From assembly GCA_031002005.1 (NCBI GenBank), contig CM061921.1, forward strand, positions 124,030,597-124,094,596: a stretch of DNA of 64,000 nt, in the 5' to 3' direction. Numbering within the stretch: the stretch's first letter is position 1; each line of letters begins with the position of its first letter. Shown here piece after piece: positions 57,151 through 64,000 of this stretch. The translations under genes and the position numbers were made by a program. Source of the DNA: Vandiemenella viatica (lineage: Eukaryota > Arthropoda > Insecta > Orthoptera > Morabidae). The notes beneath the pieces were generated by a model. The model was given only the letters and a program-made list of their open reading frames with translations. It was not told the DNA's origin and ran no database searches.

Positions 57151-58030
57151 TAAACATGTAGTTATCAAGAAACCTCCTGACTCTGAATTTATTCAAGTAT
57201 AAACAATTTTTCAGTATTGCTCTGCTGAGGGTAGTAAACGCGAATTACAAGTTCTTAATAGTTGTCGTTGTATCGAATATCCCCGTATATGATGGAGATT
57301 AGCTTATTAATTCCCTCTCAAGAAGTTTTAGCAAATAATAACGGGCTTGCACCGTTTGTTTTTGTCTGTGACGATGCGTTTACAATCGTGACTATTTTAA
57401 CAATGAGCGAAAATTTCATTGGTAAGATCAGTTTTGTCAGCATTGCTTGAGTAAATTTTTGTGTTTTATTCATATCTAATTAACCCTTTACAAGGTCACA
57501 TGCATACTAACTCATGGTTTCTTGTTATTACTATGGCTAATAATTAAATTGAAATAATGAAACTTAAATTATTCAGTGATTTCCTCTGCTCTTTCAGTGG
57601 TCCAATCGTATGTACTGATCTCAACACATCAAAAAAACTCACCTGGCCGGAAGTACCCTTATGTAGGCTCTACTACGTCATCACAACCCACATTTTCTAA
57701 CATCTTCACTCGTAGCAATAGATTTGTTCAGCAGCAACTCGTAAGCCTTATTTGTTCCTATCTGTTTTTTATGCTCAGACGCTTTGACGTTCTACAATGC
57801 TGGTAAAGTCTGTCACAGTTAAATGCACTCAATAATAAACACCCTGTCTTCACTTTTTGTATTCATTTCCAGAAGAGAAAACCAACAACGAAAAAAATAA
57901 TGCAACAACAAATCATAAGTGGGGACTAGCGATAGTGCTCGTGTCTCGAGAGCAACTGAGTTGATACTGCGCAATATCACCCACAGACAGCACAATACTT
58001 ATCAGATTGCACAATATATTGCACTACCTC
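57151..58030. other. No confirmed gene
   Basis: AT-rich. A phase-compatible but unconvincing exon-like block at 57598-57740 is discussed under findings. Confidence 0.4.
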
Positions 58031-58270
58031 TTTTTTTTGTTTAACTGCTTTACGTCTCTCAACAGCTAGGTCTTTAGAGACGGGAAAGGATGGGGACAAG
58101 GAATGGGAAGGAAATGGGCCATGGCCTTTTTAAGGAAGCATCCCAGCATTTGCCTGGAGTGATTTGGGAAACCATGGAAAACCCAAATCTTGATGCCCGG
58201 ACGGGGATTCGAACCGCCGTCCTCCCGAATGCGAGGCTAAAACGCTATCCGTTACACCACCACGCTCGGT
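58031..58270 (-). repeat. Complete tRNA-derived SINE with target duplication
   Basis: Minus-strand SINE of 240 bp: tRNA-like head with 'gcgtggtggtgtaacggata' (A-box) and 'ggcggttcgaatccccgtcc' (B-box), core with 'ccatggtttcccaaatcact' and 'aaatgctgggatgcttcc', and tail 'agttaaac' plus A8. It is bracketed by CACTACCTC (58022-58030) and CACTATCTC (58271-58279), a 9-bp target duplication with one mismatch. Fragments are at 18590, 29215, 34320, 45926 and 60284. Confidence 0.9.
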
Positions 58271-58279
58271 CACTATCTC

Positions 58280-59290
58280 TCAATGTAACCTACACACGCT
58301 TAATATTATTGTACAACTGTAATATTGTGCAACAATTTTAACTGTGTAGGGGCCACTCCTGTAGTCAATTAGTGGTTTTATTCATAAAAATTAATTGAAT
58401 GGGGTGTAGAAGCTATCGTTTTTTTCTGGTTAATTGGATTTCTACAGTAGTTTTGTAGAAAGGAAAGTAATGCTACATTCCCACAAAAGTAGTGTAAGAA
58501 AGATAGCAGTCGAAAAAAAAAAGTGTAATAAGGAAGAACGTAGATTTTTAATCTCAAAAAGTCTGTTTACGATTATTTAGCAACAAAAAACTTGATGTGT
58601 ACTACCATATAATTTTTTTGTAGGCCTATTATTCATTCAACTGAAAATCACTACAGGTGCATTGATAATAAACATTCAAGTGCCTTAATAGATTGATAAT
58701 GTTTGTTGTGATTTTTTAGCTTAAGTGAATTATTTATCTCGGCGACTGAATGAGCCATTACCAAACAAGTCATACTGGAAATAAGTGAGGATGGCGTCTC
58801 GTCATAATACAGGCAGCAGTAAGTAACGGAATAAAATCACCGCTAGTGGAAAGAGTAAATACCTGTTTCCTTCCGTTTGACCATCTTGTTTGATTACAAT
58901 GGTCGACAAAGTTTTCTTCAGAAGAAATCTGATTAGTGAATATTGTGCATGTTTTCACACTGAATTCAGATACATAGTCAGAATTTTGCATCAGTCACAG
59001 TTTTTTTTTTGGGGGGGGAGCTACTTTTTAAAATTTGATTTTAGCATTCTCTTTGATATGTCATAGGAACCTTTACCTTATGTGTAGCGATTTTATTCAA
59101 GCTGTATTTGAGGAAATTATATGCAATATCATGCTGAAGCACCAAAAGTCATGACTCGGCTGGTTTATTCATGTTTTGACATGCACAGACCTGTTAATCT
59201 GGCATGTGACGTACCATTTTTGAGCTTGTTAGCACGAATATCACTAGTCAATTATGTCATTCCTTTCTGTTTAGAAGTGTATTGTGTACG
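58280..59290. other. No gene seen
   Basis: AT-rich with a T9-G8 homopolymer pair near 59000-59018. Nothing else recognised. Confidence 0.45.
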
Positions 59291-60283
59291 TTGTGTTTTA
59301 GAGTTTCTTGTTTCATCAACCCACGAAAGTGTGTAAACCATGCAGATAATTTCTGCTATATTTGCGGTGAGCTGACCTTCAAATCTCAGAGGGGAAATTT
59401 TACACGACTTGTGAAACAGTGTTATGATCTTCACTTTAGCTGTCCAGTGGGTGATATTGATAAGAGCTGGGCTCCAAATGTATGCCGTGTTTTGTGTGTT
59501 AGCCTGTTTACTGGGTCGAAAAATGGTACACATCAAATACCATTTGCAATTCCCATGATTTGGAGGGAACCGATTGATCATCAACTAATTGTTATTTTTG
59601 TTTAACAAATATTAAATGAATCACATCTAAATCAGAATATACAGTTAAGTATCAGAAATTGCCATCTGAAATGAGACCTGTCTTATACGACGAAAATTTC
59701 CCTGTATCCGTATATGTAGATAAGACCTAAACTAGTTACTCTGATTCTGACATAGCTCAAACTGAAAATGATTAAGATGATCATGATCATAAAAATGATC
59801 CTACATATGAAGGTAGTAGCTGTTCATTAGAACCATACTTTCCCAATAAACCTTAAAGACCTGATTCGGGATTTAAACCTATCTGAACAGCAAGCTAAAC
59901 TAATAAATTCCAGACCCAAAGGCTGGAATCTACTCCAAAAAGATGTAAGAATATGTAGTTATCGTAGCCACCATAGTGATTTTAAAGACTGCATTTCTGA
60001 AGAAAATGGTATTGCGTTTTGCAATGATATTTGTTCTGTTATGGAAACTGTCGGGCATCAACAACGGCCAGATGAGTGGCGATTGTTCATAAACATAGTT
60101 TGAAGGCTGTCCTGCTACATATTGGCAATGAACTTCCATCATTAGCCGCTGATATGAAAGAGACATATGAAAATATGAAAAAAAATTATTCCAATATGAA
60201 AAATATAAATTGTATATCTGTTACAACTTAAAGGTAATTTCTTCATTGTTTGGTTTGCAACTTGGGTCACCAAATGTTTCTGG
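59291..60283 (+). pseudogene. Pseudogene of a dispersed arthropod gene family
   Basis: Open part 59282-59605 carries CVNHADNFCYICGELTFKSQ, SCPVGDIDKSWAPNVC and FAIPMIWREPIDH. Further on, in shifted frames, are LSEQQAKLINSRPKGWNLLQ (59880), GIAFCNDICSVMETVGHQ (60010), DEWRLFINI (60075), LKAVLLHIGNELPSL (60105) and MKETYENMKKNYSNM (60155). I recall this exact order of blocks from many near-identical predicted proteins in arthropod and other invertebrate genomes, all of unknown function and probably spread by a mobile element. There are no introns here, several stops and frameshifts, so it is dead. The CxxC...CxxC part suggests zinc binding. Confidence 0.75.
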
Positions 60284-60349
60284 TTTTTTTTTTTTTTTAT
60301 CTGCTTAATGTCTCTCTAACAGCGAGGTCTTTAGAGACGGGAAAGGATT
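60284..60349 (-). repeat. SINE tail fragment
   Basis: A T15 run (60284-60298) followed by 'gtctctctaacagcgaggtc' and 'tttagagacgggaaaggat', the 3' end of the SINE at 58031-58270 on the minus strand. 5'-truncated; inserted right after the pseudogene. Confidence 0.85.
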
Positions 60350-61901
60350 TTTCTCGTCTTTTTAAATAAGAATCCATCATCAAATTTGACTTTGACCAAT
60401 TTTTTTCTTCTGAATTTCAACCAAAATCATTTCACATTTGAGACAGAATATCTTGGAAACAAGGCAGGATATCAAAAAAATTTATTCTTCATTTTGTATT
60501 TGCCTCATCGAGTTACATAATAATCCATCACCAGATTGGGGCATTACGTTTATCCTAGAGTCCCATTGAGGTTTTTGTACATATACCCCGTGTCTGTATG
60601 GATGCGGCGTAGCCCCCCCCCCCCCCCCGATCCTAATCCGCCCGGCGTCACTTCAATGCGTGGTTAAGGTCTCTTGCGTCGTCTCCATATATTTCTTTTC
60701 TCCATGTGTACAGATGGATTACTTTTTCATTCGCTGTTGTATAGGAGTCACTACAACTGCTTTATGATCTCTGATTATTAAAGCAACATTCATCTTCGAT
60801 TCCATTTTTTACTGTAGCAAAGAGGTCCAAAACCTATGTCTTTTATATAACGTGTTGATTTAAGGAGTAGTTGTTCCAAAGAGCACTTTCCGAAAAAAAA
60901 ATAATAATTTTGTTTGTGCCTCTATATCATGCTTCGGTAACTGAACGATCCAGTGAGTGATCTCTCCCACACGAGGTTATGGTACTGGCTGTACTGGCCC
61001 TGTGCAGACCCAAGATTTAAACACAAAATAATTATGGCTTATCTGTAACTTCTCAACAAGTGTATCGTCATGCAGAGTAGCTGGAAGAGACGTATGACAG
61101 CCAGTTTTCAATATAAAAACGATAAATCCGGAGGCGCGTTATTGCATCATATATTTCTCCGAGTGTTTCGTTTTCCGCTTATATTTATGGCTTGGTTCTC
61201 TTAGATGGAATAAAGTATTATCAATGATATATGAGAAATGCTCGGAAACGTGTCTTCGATATTGGCTGCTAGAGTTTCTGTAAAACTACATTCCCAATAA
61301 AGTTTCACTTTCGGTGTAATTACGATAGAAGAATGGAGTTCACAGGTATTCCTGTAAATTTAAAATGATTTCGGATTAATTAAGATCGTAAATTTAAAAA
61401 TGAATCGAAAGATAAAATTTGATTTTGTGCCATGTACTCATTAATTTTAAAAAAATTAAATAATTCACTTTGAACTTCGTTCTCTCTTTATCTTATTAAA
61501 ATAAGTTATTGAAAAGAAGATGGCATAAAATTGATGTTTAATTTGTTGGAAGATTTAAACATTGAAAACAGAAAAAATAATGAGTTAAAAAATATATTTC
61601 AGCCAATATTCTCTCAACGCCTGTTTGTATTCTTCCACCCAACTCAGTAATTTTTCACAATAAAGTTTATTCATAACTGATAGAAACTGTTTCCAGTCAG
61701 CTATGACATTTGCGTCGTTACTATCTTGTTTACGGAAAAACAATGTAGTTTTTGTGGTACTATTATCTTTTTTTGGATTTATCAGCTACTGCCACTGTTT
61801 CAAACATTATTTCTAAATATATTTCCGAGAATTTACAAAATTAGCTGTGGTTGCAAAGTCGCTGTTGCCAGCTCCTATTTTAAAACAAGTTTCGTAATTC
61901 A
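60350..61901. other. No gene seen; poly-C tract
   Basis: AT-rich DNA with a C16 run at 60613-60628 in a short GC-rich patch (60590-60690). No gene recognised. Confidence 0.45.
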
Positions 61902-62122
61902 GTGAATTCTTTACGGGAGTGCAGCCGGATAGTATCGTTAGATGACGACGTTTCGACAACCTGCTCGGTTGTCTTCATCAGGTATATTTCAGATATTATT
62001 ACTTGGTTTTGTGATTTCAAGCAATTATATCTGAAATAGATCTGATGAAGACAACCGAGCAGGTTGTCGAAACGTCGTCATTTTACGACACTATCCGGCT
62101 GCATTCCCGTGAAGAATTCACT
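61902..62122. mobile_element. Palindromic MITE
   Basis: Two arms of about 100 bp (61902-62002 and 62020-62122) are reverse complements with few mismatches, from 'gtgaattctttacgggagtg' at the outside to 'cagatattatta' near the centre, separated by about 17 bases. The arms share 'cgacaacctgctcggttgtc', itself a small palindrome. No coding content. Class unknown. Confidence 0.85.
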
Positions 62123-64000
62123 GGATCAATACGCCTGGTCTCCACTCTCATAAGTCTAGTAATTATTTTTCGTTGTTTTCTCCTTCTAATCTAACAGCGT
62201 GAATCGGAGATTTCATTTTATGAACCATTTTTACTCGTATTAATGAAATTATCAGGGTTGTTTGGCCTCTTACGTTGTCATTTAGTTTGTTGCTGTAGTG
62301 ACGAAGGTCTGACAACAATAAGCATCTGTAAATCATTTTAAAAATCCAGGAAAACTTGCAGGTGAAACGGCATTGCCGAAATCTTCTACCTTATATTCTA
62401 ACCTATTTTGGTCGCAAACTACGAAACGTGATATCACTCTCTACAGACATTTTATAAATTTATATGTCATTACCACTTAAGAAAAAGTATCATAAAAAAT
62501 CCATGGTCACACAGAAAAGTATAAGAAAGACAGATTCTCATTTCCACAATATAAATTAAACGACAGCACTGCACAATGTGAAGGGTTTCATCCAAAACGT
62601 CAATGGTAATAGTACACTGGAGACTTAGACCAGCACATTAGTGACTGCTACAGTTTTGCTAACAGATGGGGAACACCGATTCTGTTACAATTAATAGCAT
62701 ATCAAAAACCTCTTTTGCCAGATGGCACGGAGCTCCCATTCCCGCCGCTACCATCTGCAACCAAAATCAGACCTTCAGCCAGTAATTAACTATCTCACAT
62801 CTGATAGCAATGTCTAGTTTGCTTTCATTTGTCAGTGTTTGTCTCCCTCTTCCCATCTGCCATTTGTCGGCACTGCATGGGAACAGAATGTCTCTCTTTT
62901 GTTCACTAAGCGCTTCACACGTGGTGCCTACCGCTAGGGCACCTGCCTCACCCACACTCCATCTGGGACCTTCCGCAAGCTATTAGCTTCGTTTTTGTAC
63001 CGCCAGTATTTAGTACTCATTAACGTGAGAAGACTGGCTCCCTCGCTTTCTTCTTCCCTACCCACGCATGGGAACCCACAAGGTCGCGCCAATCCCATGT
63101 AAAGAGACAAGCACCGATGCAAGAAGCCTCAATATTCCACTTCGACCACCCGGTATACCCTGTAGCAATGTCTCTTCAAGTATTCCTGTTTGCAACGGCA
63201 TACTAGTTGAATGCAAACGATACCAAACGTGTTAATCTGGACTTTCACCGAAACACATTTTTTGCCAAGGTGGCCGAAGAAACGTTATTATATGATATTC
63301 AGAATGGGGTATGCTTATTCAGGTATTGGATTCAGTGTCACATTTATTTAGCAACAACCCTGGGTATGGCCAAATCGTTGTTCTTTTTAGCGACCACACC
63401 GTCTTTTGTCGAACTGTGTCTTTAGCAAAACCTACATGTCCTTAACGCACCACGGATCCTATAAATGTTGGGTCATGCTGCAAATCAACATAGATTAACA
63501 TGCTTGACGCCAAAACTAAAGTGACTGGCAACATTACCATGAAGAATAGGAAGCGCCATTAAGTGGTGAAGTTCTCCAAGTCGTTTATAGAGACCTTAGC
63601 TGAAAAAGTGCTACGTGATATTTCTCGGCCTCTGATAAAGATATTAATTGGTACAATCCTGTTTCATTGCTAGAATATCCACTGCTATAACTGTAAATAA
63701 CTGTCCATTTAAGTGCAGAGCTAATAAACAACTTAGAGGACTATAAACTTGAATATGATTTTTGCAGTATTATCAGTATGTAATTATATATAACAAGACG
63801 GATAAAATTACATAACACGTTTTATTGCTTTCTCAACTGTTTTACCAAATTAAGATATTAAAATAACATTTCCAACAGCTCATATTGAACCATAAAATAT
63901 ATGTACTTTACGAAGTTTTCTCAATTCAGTTTTCTTTGAATTCTTGTAGAACTGTACTTACCAAACTTTCAATTTTGTTGCAGCAAACATCTGAAACCAT
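62123..64000. other. No gene seen
   Basis: AT-rich except a GC-richer part at 62700-63180 without frames of interest. The last 40 bases contain a good-looking acceptor (TTTTGTTGCAG ending at 63986), but the phase expected from exon D runs into a stop three codons later. Confidence 0.4.

Noticed and set aside
63987..64000. Possible exon start after TTTTGTTGCAG at the window end
   Set aside because: The acceptor is good, but in the phase required after exon D the frame meets TGA after three codons; not enough sequence to judge.
1..64000. CRISPR arrays, operons, phage or bacterial defence genes
   Set aside because: The window is clearly eukaryotic; the direct repeats seen are satellites and transposon modules, not spacer arrays.

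Overview
The window looks like a piece of a large, repeat-rich arthropod nuclear genome, most likely an insect with long introns (an orthopteran or similar is my guess from the LINE, SINE and mariner families; not proven). DNA is AT-rich, there are no operons or bacterial-type genes, and long reading frames almost all belong to transposable elements. A few small GC-richer blocks with good splice sites form what I read as one plus-strand host gene.

Host gene: four exons at 8904-9109, 28595-28783, 50231-50295 and 54696-54900 join with consistent phases (1, 1, 0) into a Cys-rich, Thr/Pro-linker, Cys-rich secreted or surface-type protein. The first exon resembles a GDNF-receptor/GAS1-type cysteine domain, so the best guess is a GDNF-family-receptor-like (Gfrl-type) gene. 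The second exon is a symmetrical (1-1) cassette encoding a mucin-like linker. Earlier and later exons must lie outside the window or are unrecognised. Everything else between 9.1 and 54.7 kb is then intron.

Layout: 0-3.3 kb, end of a TIR element and a ~275-bp satellite split by a LINE end; 4.8-6.2 kb, a Tc1-like transposon with perfect 27-bp ends; 9.4-12.7 kb, an RTE-type LINE (+); 12.7-17.2 kb, an I-clade LINE with RNase H (-), tail to tail with the RTE; 17.2-17.6 kb, another RTE fragment; 18.8-20.1 kb, a ~190-bp tandem array; 20.2-22.0 kb, a Jockey-type gag joined to a CR1-like RT fragment; 22.0-28.3 kb, an array of tRNA-containing repeat modules split by an L1/Tx1-type LINE (22534-25920) and a SINE; 29.2-31.3 kb, a CR1/Jockey-like LINE (-); 33.1-34.0 kb, a TIR element with a zinc motif; 36.75-38.03 kb, a dead mariner; 38.4-40.1 kb, two inverted-repeat elements; 41.9-44.7 kb, LINE fragments; 45.9-51.2 kb, nested SINEs and a decayed second RTE copy that is itself split around host exon 3; 55-57.2 kb, LINE 3' end and a gag remnant; 58-60.3 kb, a SINE with target duplications and a pseudogene of a dispersed arthropod gene family; 61.9-62.1 kb, a palindromic MITE.

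Most striking points: the phase-consistent four-exon gene with a cassette exon, the host exon lying inside a split LINE with matching breakpoints, an L1/Tx1-like LINE inserted in the tRNA-like part of a repeat, and a LINE ORF2 that lost its reverse transcriptase but kept an open frame. I found no convincing new defence or enzymatic system.
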